NCBI RefSeq assembly: GCF_003148685.1
Contig: NZ_QGGR01000007.1
Location: forward strand, 1-64,000
Length of the DNA stretch: 64,000 bases
Direction of reading: 5' to 3'
Source: Actinoplanes xinjiangensis
Lineage (GTDB): Bacteria; Actinomycetota; Actinomycetes; Mycobacteriales; Micromonosporaceae
Shown: in pieces, positions 34,942 through 43,936 of the stretch
Layout of the letters: each line of letters starts with the position of its first letter
Position numbering within the stretch: the stretch's first letter is position 1
Made by a program: the position numbers and the translations under genes
The notes under the pieces: model-generated
Databases searched by the model: none
What the model was told of the DNA's origin: nothing
The model's input: only the letters and a program-made list of their open reading frames with translations

Positions 34942-35343
34942 TCATGCGGCCGGGCTGTCGAACTCCCAGTACGCCCGGAGTGCGGCGATCCGGCCGGCGC
35001 CGTCGGTGCGGTACGTGAAGACGCCGTGCACCTGCGTGGCGTGGCCGCCGGGCATGGTGAGGTGGATGGTGCCGACGTCGGCGACCTCGTCGCCGCACAG
35101 GTAGGAGCGTTCGATCGCGAAGTGCATCCGGTCGACCTGGCCGATCACGGTGTCGTAGAAGCCGGCGATGGCCTCGGCGCCGTGATGACCGCGGCCGTCG
35201 GGGCAGAGCGGGGACGGACCGACCGGATCCTCCACCACCGCGTCCTCGGCGAACAGGGCGAGCCAGGACTCGCGGTCCTTCGCCCCGGCCGCCGCCTGGG
35301 ATCGGCGGGCCAGGTCGCGGGCGGTCGGAACGGTGGACTCCAT
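34942..35343 (-). CDS. SnoaL-like / ketosteroid isomerase-like protein
   Basis: 133 residues with the NTF2-like cone fold: ARRSQAAAGAKDRESWLALFAEDAVVEDPVGPS near the start and VFTYRTDGAGRIAALRAYWEFD at the end. Asp/Glu residues in FAEDAVVEDPVG and YWEFD match the substrate-binding area of steroid delta-isomerase-like and polyketide-cyclase-like proteins. The start ATG at 35343 lies nine bases from a KstR-type palindrome. That makes a role in steroid or sterol side-chain metabolism plausible, though catalysis cannot be proven from the sequence. Confidence 0.8.
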   Translation of the reverse strand: MESTVPTARDLARRSQAAAGAKDRESWLALFAEDAVVEDPVGPSPLCPDGRGHHGAEAIAGFYDTVIGQVDRMHFAIERSYLCGDEVADVGTIHLTMPGGHATQVHGVFTYRTDGAGRIAALRAYWEFDSPAA

Positions 35344-35352
35344 GACGCCGAG

Positions 35353-35370
35353 ACTAGAACACGTTCTAGT
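35353..35370. promoter_or_regulatory. KstR-type palindrome ACTAGAACACGTTCTAGT
   Basis: An 18-base near-perfect palindrome (8-base arms, 2-base spacer) upstream of the SnoaL-like gene. It contains TAGAAC, two bases, GTTCTA, agreeing with the KstR consensus (TNNAAC, two bases, GTTNNA) of the mycobacterial and rhodococcal cholesterol regulon. The nearest TetR gene (35500) does not resemble KstR; the regulator may lie elsewhere. Confidence 0.7.
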
Positions 35371-35499
35371 TGGGGGCAATCCGTTCCGGTGCCGTGCCGC
35401 CTCCGCCCGAGAGGCGCCCTGGTGGGCCGCACGGCCCGCCTGCGTCGCGGTGTGGCCACGGTGCTTCGGGTGGCCGTACGAAATGATTAGGGTTTCGGG

Positions 35500-36087
35500 G
35501 TGCCCCGCGTCTCCGAAGCCCACCTCGCCGCCCGCCGCCGGCAGATCCTCGACGCCGCCGGGCGGTGTTTCGTGCGCAACGGGTTCCACCAGACGTCCAT
35601 GCAGGACGTCATCAAGGAGGCCGGGCTGTCGGTCGGCGCCTTCTACCGGTATTTCAAGAGCAAGAACGAGCTGATCACCGCGATCGCGAGCGAGAAGATC
35701 ACCGCGGTCACCGGCGTGCTCGACGGACTGCTCGCCCTCGATCCGATGCCGTCGATCCCGGAGATCCTCGAACGGCTGCTCGAACGCGTCGATGTGGCCG
35801 TCGTCGAGGACGGCACCGTGCGCATCGCCGTGCAGGTGTGGGGCGAGGCGGTGCACGACCCGGAGGTGGCCGCGGTGGTCGCCGAGATCTACGGGCGGGT
35901 CCGGGACCGGGCGGTGCACACCGCGGAACGCGCCCAGGCCGCCGGGCAGATCCCGCCGGACGCCGACCCGGCCGGCATCGGAGCGGCGTTCTTCGGCCTG
36001 GTCCAGGGCTACATCCTCCAGCGGATCCTGCTCGGCGGCACCGACCGGCAGACCTACATGAACGGCGTCCGCGCGCTAATGGGCTAG
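35500..36087 (+). CDS. TetR/AcrR family transcriptional regulator
   Basis: 195 residues from GTG 35500. The helix-turn-helix is clear: ILDAAGRCFVRNGFHQTSMQDVIKEAGLSVGAFYRYFKSKNELITAIA. The C-terminal ligand domain contains DVAVVEDGTVRIAVQVWGEAVHDPEVA and a last segment QRILLGGTDRQTYMNGVRALMG. It runs convergently into the YwiC-like gene (12-base overlap) and is divergent from the SnoaL-like gene, with the KstR-type palindrome between them. It may or may not act there. Confidence 0.9.
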   Translation: MPRVSEAHLAARRRQILDAAGRCFVRNGFHQTSMQDVIKEAGLSVGAFYRYFKSKNELITAIASEKITAVTGVLDGLLALDPMPSIPEILERLLERVDVAVVEDGTVRIAVQVWGEAVHDPEVAAVVAEIYGRVRDRAVHTAERAQAAGQIPPDADPAGIGAAFFGLVQGYILQRILLGGTDRQTYMNGVRALMG

Positions 36088-36807
36088 CGCCGCCGCGGCC
36101 AACACCAGCACACTGGCGCCGATCTCCACCAGACCCACCTGCTTCGGCGTCATCGGGCGGCCGGGCAGCAGCCAGGCCCGGGCCAGCAGAGCGCCGGAGA
36201 CCACCGCGGCGAAGGCGCCGATCAGCGTCGCCGCGGCGAGTGCGGCCAGGTGATACCCGATCGAGGCCCGGCGGTACGCGACGGAGCCCCGCTCCCGGAT
36301 CATCGTCTTGACGAACAGCACCGTGCCGGTGAAATAGAGCAGAACCACGGCGAACGGCTGCCAGCGCGGCGTGACCTCGGCGACCACCGCCACCACGGGG
36401 ACCATGAGGCAGCCCTGCACCACCGACGCGAGATCGTTGAGCAGGGCACGCTCGCGGCGCCGCCACGCGAACCAGGCGTTGACCGCGAGCAGCACGGCGT
36501 AGGCGGGGGCGAACCACAGCACCGCGGGGCGGGTCACCACGACCGGCACGGCCAGGGCCACGGTGATCGGCGCGTACAGCAGGATCTGCGGCCGGAACCG
36601 GGTGAACCGTCCCGTCTTGATCGCCTGGAGCAGGTAGTACGACAGCAGATACCCGCCCACCCAGGCGCCCAGCAGCGGGGCCGCCGGCCAGGCGAACCCG
36701 GAGACCAGCAGCCCGGCCAGGTAGGGCAGCAGCAGCATCGCCCACGCACCGTGCTGCGGCGGGACGAACTGCCGCACGGTCCGGCGGCGGGCGGTCGCGG
36801 TGGTCAC
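36076..36807 (-). CDS. YwiC-like family membrane protein
   Basis: 243 residues from GTG 36807. The start VRQFVPPQHGAWAMLLLPYLAGLL is the family's hallmark, followed by about eight helices. YwiC-like proteins are often found with nitrate reductase or nitrate-transport genes in Gram-positive bacteria; here nar lies ~15 kb away, so no direct link is visible. It is divergent from cysE across ~110 bases. Function unknown. Confidence 0.85.
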   Translation of the reverse strand: MTTATARRRTVRQFVPPQHGAWAMLLLPYLAGLLVSGFAWPAAPLLGAWVGGYLLSYYLLQAIKTGRFTRFRPQILLYAPITVALAVPVVVTRPAVLWFAPAYAVLLAVNAWFAWRRRERALLNDLASVVQGCLMVPVVAVVAEVTPRWQPFAVVLLYFTGTVLFVKTMIRERGSVAYRRASIGYHLAALAAATLIGAFAAVVSGALLARAWLLPGRPMTPKQVGLVEIGASVLVLAAAALAH

Positions 36808-36918
36808 GGCATCGACGTTAGGCGCCCGGACGGCGGCGGTGACAGGGCGAAAGGCCCCTGAACGGCCGGCGCATGATCGGATAGCCTGGCCACTCCCCGC
36901 TCTCTCGAGGAAAGCTCC

Positions 36919-37470
36919 GTGCTGGAAGACATCCGCGCCTACTGCCGGCGCGACCCCGCCCTGTACGGGATCAAGGTGGCCGAGGTGCTGCTCTATCCCG
37001 GGCTCTGGGCGCTCTGGGGTCACCGGGCCGCCCACCTGCTGCACCGGGCCCGCATCCCGTTCCTGCCGCGCCTGCTCTCCCAGCTGATGCGGTTCTTCAC
37101 CGGCATCGAGATCCACCCGGGCGCGGAGATCGGCCGGCGGCTGTTCATCGACCACGGGGCCGGAGTGGTGATCGGCGAGACCGCCCGCATCGGCGACGAC
37201 GTCACCATGTACCACCAGGTCACCCTCGGCGGACGGGGCTGGCAGCGCGACACCAAGGGCAGCCGCCGTCACCCGCAGGTGGGAGATCGGGTCACCCTGG
37301 GGGTGGGCGCCACCGTCCTCGGCCCGGTCAGTATCGGCGACGACGCCGAGATCGGCGCTCTCGCGCTGGTCGTGGCGGACATTCCGGCCGGGGCCCGGGT
37401 GCGCGCCCCGGCTGCCGAGACTGTTGCATCAACACCGAACGCCGGCATCAACCCAGGAGCGAGGAAATGA
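36919..37470 (+). CDS. cysE: Serine O-acetyltransferase (CysE/EpsC)
   Basis: 183 residues from GTG 36919. The left-handed beta-helix hexapeptide repeats run from [44 protein letters not shown] to [37 protein letters not shown]. The catalytic His is in FIDHGAG and the binding residues in YHQVTLGG. It transfers acetyl from acetyl-CoA to serine, giving O-acetylserine for cysteine synthesis. The short N-terminal part is of the EpsC type found in many Gram-positives. It overlaps cysK (ATGA). Confidence 0.93.
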   Translation: MLEDIRAYCRRDPALYGIKVAEVLLYPGLWALWGHRAAHLLHRARIPFLPRLLSQLMRFFTGIEIHPGAEIGRRLFIDHGAGVVIGETARIGDDVTMYHQVTLGGRGWQRDTKGSRRHPQVGDRVTLGVGATVLGPVSIGDDAEIGALALVVADIPAGARVRAPAAETVASTPNAGINPGARK

Positions 37471-38387
37471 TCTACAACGACGTCACCGAGCTGATCGGCC
37501 GAACTCCGATGGTGCGGCTGACCCGTTTCGAGCCCGGCCTGCCGGCCAAACTGATCGCCAAGCTCGAGTCCGCCAACCCGGGCGGCAGCGTCAAGGACCG
37601 GATCGCCCTCGCCATGATCGAGGCGGCCGAGGCCACCGAGGAACTGCGCCCCGGTTCGGCGATCGTCGAGGCCACCAGCGGCAACACCGGCATCGGCCTG
37701 GCCCTGGTGGCGGCCGCGCGAGGCTACCGCCTCACCCTGACCATGCCGGACAGCATGAGCGCGGAGCGGCGGGCACTTCTTCTGGCGTACGGGGCGAAGC
37801 TGGTCCTGACCCCCGCCGCCGAGGGCATGAAGGGCGCCGTCGCCAAGGCCCTGGAGATCGCCGAGGAGCAGCGGGCCTGGCTGCCGATGCAGTTCGACAA
37901 CCCGGCCAACCCGGACGTGCACCGCCGCACCACCGCACTGGAGATCTGGAACGACACCGACGGCGAGGTGGACCTGTTCATCGGCGGTGTCGGCACCGGC
38001 GGCACCCTCACCGGTGTCGGTCAGATCCTCAAGGAGAAGCAGCCCGACCTGCGGGTCTACGCGGTCGAGCCGGAGGAGTCACCGGTGCTGTCCGGTGGTG
38101 TGTCGGGACCGCACGGCATCCAGGGCATCGGTGCCGGATTCGTACCGGAGGTCCTCGACCCGACCATCTACGACGAGGTCTTCCGGGTGACCGTGGAGCA
38201 GGCGCGCGACGCGGGGCGGCAGCTGGCCCGTACCGAGGGCATCCTCGCCGGGGTGTCGAGCGGCGCCACCCTGCACGCCGCGCGGGAACTGGCCTGGCGG
38301 GCCGAGAACGTCGGCAAGACCATCGTGGTCGTGCTCCCCGACACCGGCGAGCGTTACCTGAGCACCCCGCTGTTCTCCACACCCTGA
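37467..38387 (+). CDS. cysK: Cysteine synthase A (O-acetylserine sulfhydrylase)
   Basis: 306 residues, the usual length. The PLP lysine is in [17 protein letters not shown], the O-acetylserine-binding loop is [14 protein letters not shown], and the phosphate-binding [13 protein letters not shown] and C-terminal [15 protein letters not shown] are present. It replaces the acetate of O-acetylserine with sulfide to give cysteine. It forms a two-gene operon with cysE, which overlaps it, and the product pair typically forms the cysteine synthase complex. A hairpin follows at 38402. Confidence 0.95.
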   Translation: MIYNDVTELIGRTPMVRLTRFEPGLPAKLIAKLESANPGGSVKDRIALAMIEAAEATEELRPGSAIVEATSGNTGIGLALVAAARGYRLTLTMPDSMSAERRALLLAYGAKLVLTPAAEGMKGAVAKALEIAEEQRAWLPMQFDNPANPDVHRRTTALEIWNDTDGEVDLFIGGVGTGGTLTGVGQILKEKQPDLRVYAVEPEESPVLSGGVSGPHGIQGIGAGFVPEVLDPTIYDEVFRVTVEQARDAGRQLARTEGILAGVSSGATLHAARELAWRAENVGKTIVVVLPDTGERYLSTPLFSTP

Positions 38388-38401
38388 CCGCGCGATGACG
38401 A

Positions 38402-38424
38402 CCCGGCGTGCGATCCACGCCGGG
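38402..38424. terminator. Hairpin between convergent cysK and lipoprotein gene
   Basis: A perfect 9-base stem (CCCGGCGTG and complement) with a 5-base loop, between the two stops. Confidence 0.7.
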
Positions 38425-38436
38425 CCGTACGGCGCA

Positions 38437-38928
38437 TCAGTACCGGGTGGTGACGCCGGCCTTCTTGCACGCGGCGTTGACGGCCTTGCCGGACTTCTCC
38501 GACTCCGGGGTGTCCAGTGCGGTCGTCGGGTCCTTGGCCGCGGCCGCCTCGGTCGCCTGCGAGGAGATGAGCCGCACGGCCTTCGCCACCGCGGTGTCGC
38601 TGCCCTCGGCGGCCTTGTCCAGCTGCTTGGCCAGGTCGGTCAGCATCGCCTTCTGGTCGGCGGCCGAGATGTCGCCGGTGGTCTGGAAGAGGGTCGTCAT
38701 GGCCTTCTTCAGCGACTCGTTCGCCTTGTTCGCGGCCTCGCAGATCTCCTTGTCGGAGGCGCCGGCGGCGGCCGGCGGGGTGGTCGCCTCGGCGGTGGCC
38801 GCGGGAGCCGCGGCGGTGGTGGCGGCGGGCGGCTGGGCGGAGGTGGCGGGCGCCTCCTCCGAACAGGCGGCGAGGGACAGAACGGAGACGCCGGCAAGCA
38901 CGGCGGTGAGGATTCGCGTGGTGATCAC
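38437..38928 (-). CDS. Putative lipoprotein
   Basis: 163 residues. Lipoprotein signal MITTRILTAVLAGVSVLSLAAC with lipobox LAAC at residue 22, then an Ala/Thr/Pro-rich spacer, and a helical domain with KEICEAANKANESLKKAMTTLFQTTGDISAADQKAMLTDLAKQLDKAAEGS. Two further Cys (EICEA and NAACKK) could form a disulfide. The helical part resembles extracytoplasmic coiled-coil domains of actinobacterial small lipoproteins. Convergent with cysK. Function unknown. Confidence 0.75.
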   Translation of the reverse strand: MITTRILTAVLAGVSVLSLAACSEEAPATSAQPPAATTAAAPAATAEATTPPAAAGASDKEICEAANKANESLKKAMTTLFQTTGDISAADQKAMLTDLAKQLDKAAEGSDTAVAKAVRLISSQATEAAAAKDPTTALDTPESEKSGKAVNAACKKAGVTTRY

Positions 38929-39060
38929 CGCGAGAAGCTAGTTGATCAACTTCCGGAGAATCAACCCCATAGGCAACGCCTTGGTCACGACAGCCCGCCC
39001 GTCCTGGTCGCCGATACGGTCATGGAGCACGATCGATCACACGAACGGTACGGGGGTGTC

Positions 39061-40191
39061 GTGCGCAAGAAATGGTCGATGCTCGTCACGGTGCTCGCCG
39101 GGCTCCTGCTCGCCGGGTGCCCGGCCGGTTCCACCGAGCCGCTGGAATACCGGATCGGCGTCGCCCGGATCGGCGACGACTACCACCTGTTCGCGCCGGT
39201 CTGCCCCGGCGACGCACTCGCCGGGGTGCGCGTCAGCGACACGGAGGGCGACCTGTCCGGCGCCGACGACCCGTCCCTGCCCGACGCCTCGGTCACCTGG
39301 TGGGCCGCCGGCGGCCCGAAGGACCCGGCCGGCCGGCCGCACGAATTCGTGCGACTCGGTGACGACGGCCCGTTCCACCACATCGCGGTGGCCGCCGGCG
39401 GCCACCAGCGGATGCCCGGCGACTTCCGGGCCACCACCACCTACACCGACGGCCACGGGGGAGAGCTCGACAAGTCGATCACCCTGCGACTGTCCGCGGT
39501 GCCCACCTATCCGGCCGGAACCGACCCACGGCAGGTGCTCTACCTGACCCGGCCGCTCGGCGACATGGGCGACCTGGCCCGCCCGGAACAGATCCGCAGC
39601 CACTCCGACTGTGCGGACCCCACCGAGACCCCGCTCCGGCAGACGGCCGGCTCGCTGCGATCCGAGGCACCCGGCCGGGTCGACGGCGCGATGCTCGAAT
39701 CCGGCGCCGTCAGCTGGCTGGTGCCCGTCGCGCCCAGGGCGGCTCCCGCCGAGGACGTCGCCGGGCACCTCTGCGGCAACGGACCGGGATTCGGGGCGCT
39801 GGTGGCCGCGTTCGGGCGCGAACAGGTCTGGCGCGAGCCGGAATTCGACGTGGAGACCGGCGCGGAGGTCCGGCAGTTCGCCGGGGCGTACGGGCGGATC
39901 ACCGCAGCCGAGGCGATCGACCAGGTCGACGGCCGGTTCGGGTGCACCCGCTACACCGACGGCACGACCGGCTACACCGGGACGCACCGGATCGGCCTGC
40001 CCGCACTGCCGGGTGCCGACCGGCACCTGCTCTACTGCGAGGAGTCGGAGCACGGCGCGGGCCGCTGCACCCTGCTGCTGGCCCGCGGTGACATCCTCAG
40101 CCGGCTCGTCGTGCACGCCGCCACCGGCGAGCTGGCGCAGACCTCGGCGCGGGCGCTCGCCGACGACGCGGCCGCCGCACTCGCCGGCTAG
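39061..40191 (+). CDS. Putative lipoprotein
   Basis: 376 residues from GTG 39061. Signal RKKWSMLVTVLAGLLLAGC with lipobox LAGC. The extracytoplasmic part is mostly beta-rich, with four or more cysteines that may pair. No domain is recognised; EYRIGVARIGDDYHLFAPVCPGD and TEPLRQ-like segments give no match I trust. It is monocistronic and followed by a long hairpin at 40190. Confidence 0.75.
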   Translation: MRKKWSMLVTVLAGLLLAGCPAGSTEPLEYRIGVARIGDDYHLFAPVCPGDALAGVRVSDTEGDLSGADDPSLPDASVTWWAAGGPKDPAGRPHEFVRLGDDGPFHHIAVAAGGHQRMPGDFRATTTYTDGHGGELDKSITLRLSAVPTYPAGTDPRQVLYLTRPLGDMGDLARPEQIRSHSDCADPTETPLRQTAGSLRSEAPGRVDGAMLESGAVSWLVPVAPRAAPAEDVAGHLCGNGPGFGALVAAFGREQVWREPEFDVETGAEVRQFAGAYGRITAAEAIDQVDGRFGCTRYTDGTTGYTGTHRIGLPALPGADRHLLYCEESEHGAGRCTLLLARGDILSRLVVHAATGELAQTSARALADDAAAALAG

Positions 40192-40239
40192 GGCCCGTTT
40201 CGTCGGGGAAGTCGAGCTGCCCCTACGGGAACGGGCCCT
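40190..40239 (+). terminator. Extended hairpin after lipoprotein gene
   Basis: Arms AGGGCCCGTT (40190-40199) and AACGGGCCCT (40230-40239) pair perfectly. An inner CGTCGGGG/CCCCTACG pairing extends the stem with a mismatch. It begins at the stop codon. Confidence 0.7.
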
Positions 40240-40314
40240 GGCGTCATCACCTCAGCCGGGCCCGATTCCGGCCGATCTGGGTCCCGGAAGGTGCCGACGG
40301 GCGAGAGGCCGACG

Positions 40315-42678
40315 ATGCGTGGATCCGACGACACCCCGGGTCCGCCACCCCGGGACCGGGTGCTGGCCGTACTCCTGAGCGTGGGTCTCGCCGTCCTGGC
40401 GGGCGTGCTCGGCTGGCTCGCCTGGCGCGACCCGCGGGACGTGCTCCTCGGTAACGCCTTCGGCACCGTGATCGCGGCGTGCGCCGCCGCCGCGTGCTAC
40501 CGGGTCAGCCGGCTCGCCACCGACCGCGCGGTCCGCTCGTTCTGGTGGCTCTGGGCCGGATCGGCGGCCGCCCTGCTGGTCAGCACGCTCTCCTCCACGG
40601 TCGCGGCGATCCGCGGCGACGCCGACATGCCGCCCTACGAGGCCGCGTCGAACGTGCTCAGCCTGGTCCTCGGAATGATCGCGTTCCGGCACGTGCCGAT
40701 CACCTCCCGGACCCGTCTCGACTGGGTGCGGCTGCTGCTCGACGGGGCCGCGGTGATCGTCGCCGGCTCGGTCTTCTTCGGGTACGTCGTGCTGCGGACC
40801 GTCCCCGACGGGACCCCACTGGCCACCCGTGCCGCGGCCGGCGTGGTCGGCATCTGCTGCCTGCTCGGCCTGGTGATCTTCAGTCGCGCGGCGATCATCC
40901 CCGCCGGGCGCGTCGACCCGCTCGCGCTCGGCATCCTGGCCTTCGCACCGGTCGTCGGCCTGGCCACGGTGCTCGCGTTCCTGATCGGCAACGACCTGAG
41001 CGTGACCCTGGTGTCCTACCTCGGATACCCGCTCGTCGGCCTCGGCATGTCACTGGGCGCCTACCGCCAGGGCCGGGTCGTCAACCTGCCGCCACGGCAC
41101 CTGCGCTGGTCGTTCGCCGACCCGCTCCAGTTCCTCTCGGTCGCCGTCACCGCCGTACTCGTCATCATGGTGTCCGCCCGCGACCTCGACCTCCGCGGCC
41201 GCGCCGTGATCGTCGGCGCGGTCCTGATCGCCGCGATCATCGTGGCCCGGCAGCTGCTCAGCCTCCGCGAGAACAACCGCGCCCTCCGCGGCATCCGCCG
41301 CCAGCAGGCCGAACTCGAACGCCTCGCCCTCACCGACAACCTCACCGGCCTCGCCAACCGCACCGGCTTCCTCGTCGAACTCACCGAACGCCTCGACGCC
41401 GGCCGGCCGGCCACCGCCATGTTCCTCGACATCGACGACTTCAAGATGGTCAACGACACCCTCGGCCCAGCCGCCGCCGACCAGCTGCTGCGCCAGATCG
41501 CCCAGCGCCTCCAGGACAGCGTCGGCGGCGACGAGTGCGTGGCCCGGCTCGGCGGCGACGAATTCGCGGTCCTGCTGCCGACCGACCGCCCCACCGTCGC
41601 CGAGGCCGCCGCCACCCGGTTCCAGACCACCGTCGGCCGGCCCGTACACACCGCGGAACAGCAGTTCCTCCTGCACGCCAGCGTCGGCATCGCCGTCGCC
41701 GAGACCGGCGAGACCGCCGACGAGGTGCTCCGCAACGCCGACATCGCCCTCTACGCGGCCAAGGAGTCCGGCAAGGCATCCTGGGTACGGTTCGAACCCC
41801 GCATGCGCCAGGACATGACCGCCCACGCCCGTCTCGCCGGCGAACTCCACGACGCCATCCTCGGCGGGCAGCTACGGTTGCTCTACCAGCCCGTGTACGA
41901 CCTGGTCACCGGCCGGATGCACGGCTGCGAGGCGCTGGTCCGGTGGCAGCATCCCGAACGCGGGTTCATCTCACCCGCCGACTTCATCCCCGTCGCCGAA
42001 CGCTCCGGGCTCATCGTCCCCCTCGGCGCGTGGGTGCTCCGGGAAGCCTGCGCGCAACTCGCCGAATGGCGCGCCACCCTCGGCGCCGACGCCGTCGAAG
42101 CGGTCAACGTCAACGTCGCCGTCCGGCAGCTCCGGGAGAGCGGATTCGTCGACGAGGTCGCGGCCGTCCTCAGCGACACCGGCCTCCGACCACGCCATCT
42201 GATCATCGAGGTGACGGAGTCGTCGGTCGCCGACGGGCCCCAGGTCACCGAGGCGCTGGAAGCCCTCCACGAGATGGGCGTACGGTTGGCCCTCGACGAC
42301 TTCGGCACCGGACAGTCCTCCCTCAGCCTGCTCCGCGCCTTCCCCGTCGACGTCCTAAAACTGGACAAGTCCTTCGTCGACGGCATCGCCGACGGCGCCG
42401 ACCGGGGCCGCCTCGCCGTCGCTGCCGCGGTCGCACAGCTGGTGGAGTATCTGCAGCTCAAGGCGGTGGCCGAAGGTATCGAAAGCCAGGCCCAGCTGGA
42501 ACGGCTCCGGGACATGGGCTACCGGTACGGCCAGGGCTACTTCATGGCCAAACCGCTGCCGCCGGCGGAGTGCGGCACGCGGATGGCCGACGCTATCTGG
42601 TACGGACCACCGAACGGCCCCGTGCCGGTCCCCGCGACCGTCTCCCCAGCCCGGACCGAAACGCGGCCGCCAGGCTGA
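40315..42678 (+). CDS. Membrane-bound GGDEF-EAL protein (cyclic di-GMP)
   Basis: 787 residues; start ATG 40315 has GAGAGG 6 bases ahead. About ten hydrophobic segments span residues ~15-330. The GGDEF domain has DNLTGLANRTGF, LDIDDFKMVND and RLGGDEFAVLL (active site intact). The EAL domain has GCEALVRWQHP, FIPVAERSGLI, VNVAVRQLRES, LIIEVTES, LALDDFGTGQSSL, LKLDKSFV and VAEGIESQAQ, all close to consensus, so both cyclase and phosphodiesterase activity look possible. It is similar in layout to the protein at 32208, but the two share only moderate similarity in the membrane part. Cyclic di-GMP turnover for motility, development or biofilm is expected. Confidence 0.93.
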   Translation: MRGSDDTPGPPPRDRVLAVLLSVGLAVLAGVLGWLAWRDPRDVLLGNAFGTVIAACAAAACYRVSRLATDRAVRSFWWLWAGSAAALLVSTLSSTVAAIRGDADMPPYEAASNVLSLVLGMIAFRHVPITSRTRLDWVRLLLDGAAVIVAGSVFFGYVVLRTVPDGTPLATRAAAGVVGICCLLGLVIFSRAAIIPAGRVDPLALGILAFAPVVGLATVLAFLIGNDLSVTLVSYLGYPLVGLGMSLGAYRQGRVVNLPPRHLRWSFADPLQFLSVAVTAVLVIMVSARDLDLRGRAVIVGAVLIAAIIVARQLLSLRENNRALRGIRRQQAELERLALTDNLTGLANRTGFLVELTERLDAGRPATAMFLDIDDFKMVNDTLGPAAADQLLRQIAQRLQDSVGGDECVARLGGDEFAVLLPTDRPTVAEAAATRFQTTVGRPVHTAEQQFLLHASVGIAVAETGETADEVLRNADIALYAAKESGKASWVRFEPRMRQDMTAHARLAGELHDAILGGQLRLLYQPVYDLVTGRMHGCEALVRWQHPERGFISPADFIPVAERSGLIVPLGAWVLREACAQLAEWRATLGADAVEAVNVNVAVRQLRESGFVDEVAAVLSDTGLRPRHLIIEVTESSVADGPQVTEALEALHEMGVRLALDDFGTGQSSLSLLRAFPVDVLKLDKSFVDGIADGADRGRLAVAAAVAQLVEYLQLKAVAEGIESQAQLERLRDMGYRYGQGYFMAKPLPPAECGTRMADAIWYGPPNGPVPVPATVSPARTETRPPG

Positions 42679-43291
42679 CCCCGCCGTGCGGGGCGCATCT
42701 ATCTGTCCCTTCGGCCGGATACCCGGCTTGCTGTCCTCGGCCGGATACCCGGCTTCGTTCTCCAGCGGTCGGGCGGGCGATGCGGTACCCGCACCACAGC
42801 CGGAGCTGCGGTCGGAGGTCTTGTTGATCGCCCGGCTGTGGGCGAGGAACGCTAAAACGGCTGGGAGACAGCCATATCGCATACCCCACTGATCAGAAGG
42901 GCCCCGAAACAGGGCCGACCTGTGGCTTATCGCTGTTATCAACGGACGCGCACCGCTGGCGATGGCCACGCCGCTCGTAGATCCGGTTCGGTGGCGCGAC
43001 GACGACGGTGTGGGAGGCGTTGTCGTCATCGACCGGATGCCGATGGCGTGGCGTGTGTGGGACCGGCCCGAATCCCGACCGAGGAAGTTCCGGCGCCGAG
43101 GTCTGCAGCCCATACCGCGATCTTGCGGAGTCCCGCGATGACGGTGCGCCGGAAATCAATGGGACCGCGGGCGTGGACCCCGTAGTCGAAGGTCTTCGGG
43201 AGTGGGACTCATCGCGCCCGCTATTCGTGCTCCAGATCCGGTGTCTCGCATCCTTCGTCGGTGGATGCACTCCTACTTCGCCCGGCCGAAA
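42679..43291. other. Long intergenic stretch, no supported gene
   Basis: About 610 bases before the PafBC-like motif at 43292. A weak hairpin, CCCCGC, CGT, GCGGGG (42679-42693), may terminate the GGDEF-EAL transcript. A direct repeat of the 19-base segment TCGGCCGGATACCCGGCTT occurs twice in tandem near 42712-42760. Several open frames exist but none has a ribosome site or family match. Local base content is slightly lower in GC. No IS ends are seen. Confidence 0.5.
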
Positions 43292-43314
43292 GTGTCAGAG
43301 GGTGTCGGTAGCCT
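43292..43314 (+). promoter_or_regulatory. PafBC-like promoter before DinB-like gene
   Basis: GTGTCAGAG, eight bases, TAGCCT (43309-43314). It agrees with RecA-NDp (TTGTCRGTG, 8, TANNNT) at seven of nine upstream positions plus the TANNNT part. It lies 38 bases before the ATG at 43352. Confidence 0.45.
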
Positions 43315-43351
43315 CGCCCCGACCGATAGCCGACGACCGGTGGTGGCCCTG

Positions 43352-43819
43352 ATGTCCGATGTTCCCACGACCGATGATCGCGATCCTGCCGCCGTGGTGA
43401 CCGGCATGATCAACCAGGTGCTCGACCTGGCGTCCACCTGGACCGCCTGGGACGGGAAGCCGATCCCGATCGACGACCGTGTCTACACCCCGCACAAGGC
43501 TCTACGCCGGGTCACCGACCACCTGATCGACCACCTGGCTGAGATCGAGGCCCGCGTGGCCGGTGCCCCGACCATCCCCGATCACTGGCAGGCTTCGGCG
43601 AGCACCACGGCCGCCGACCTGGCACCCTTCACCACCGAGGACCTCGACGAGGCCCGCAGCCGACTGGGCCGTCTGGCGCAGATCTTCGAACTACGCCTCG
43701 GCAAGCTGACCGTTCCCGAGCTGGACCTTCGCGAAGGCGACGCATGGTCCGTGCGCCAGATCGCCTTCCACCTGGAGATCTCGCTCTACTACGCCACCGC
43801 TGTCGGTCGCCTTTCCTGA
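43352..43819 (+). CDS. DinB-like helical-bundle protein
   Basis: 155 residues from ATG 43352. TPHKALRRVTDHLIDHLAEIEARVAG and DAWSVRQIAFHLEISLYYATAVGRL carry spaced His residues in the pattern of the DinB / mycothiol-dependent isomerase four-helix bundle, whose three His bind a metal. It is cytosolic, its function not assignable. A start further upstream (43202) is in frame, but there is no ribosome site and the sequence before 43352 looks non-coding. Immediately downstream lies a LuxR-type remnant. Confidence 0.65.
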   Translation: MSDVPTTDDRDPAAVVTGMINQVLDLASTWTAWDGKPIPIDDRVYTPHKALRRVTDHLIDHLAEIEARVAGAPTIPDHWQASASTTAADLAPFTTEDLDEARSRLGRLAQIFELRLGKLTVPELDLREGDAWSVRQIAFHLEISLYYATAVGRLS

Positions 43820-43901
43820 CCTGGCAGAGGAGGCGCTGAAACTCGTCGCCGAGGGTCACCCGTCGAAAGAGATCGCCGACCTGCTGATGATCAGCGTCAA
43901 G
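43815..43901 (+). pseudogene. Remnant of a LuxR/NarL-type HTH domain
   Basis: Translated from 43815 in a frame different from the preceding gene, the DNA reads PDLAEEALKLVAEGHPSKEIADLLMISVK. This is the conserved LuxR-type output helix-turn-helix (consensus REREVLKLVAEGxTSKEIADLLxISVKTVExHR). It has no start codon, no receiver domain and no continuation after SVK, where the family would read TVEHHR. It appears to be a recombination scar of a response regulator. Confidence 0.65.
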
Positions 43902-43936
43902 TACGGGGCGCATCCCGCGGTCAGGGCCGGAGGACC

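Noticed and set aside
35500-36087. TetR gene as kstR
   Set aside because: Apart from the general TetR fold, the HTH and ligand domain do not resemble KstR; the palindrome alone suggests KstR control.
42686-43113. Small open frames in the gap between GGDEF-EAL and DinB-like genes
   Set aside because: No ribosome site or family match, and overlapping frames on both strands look like high-GC noise.
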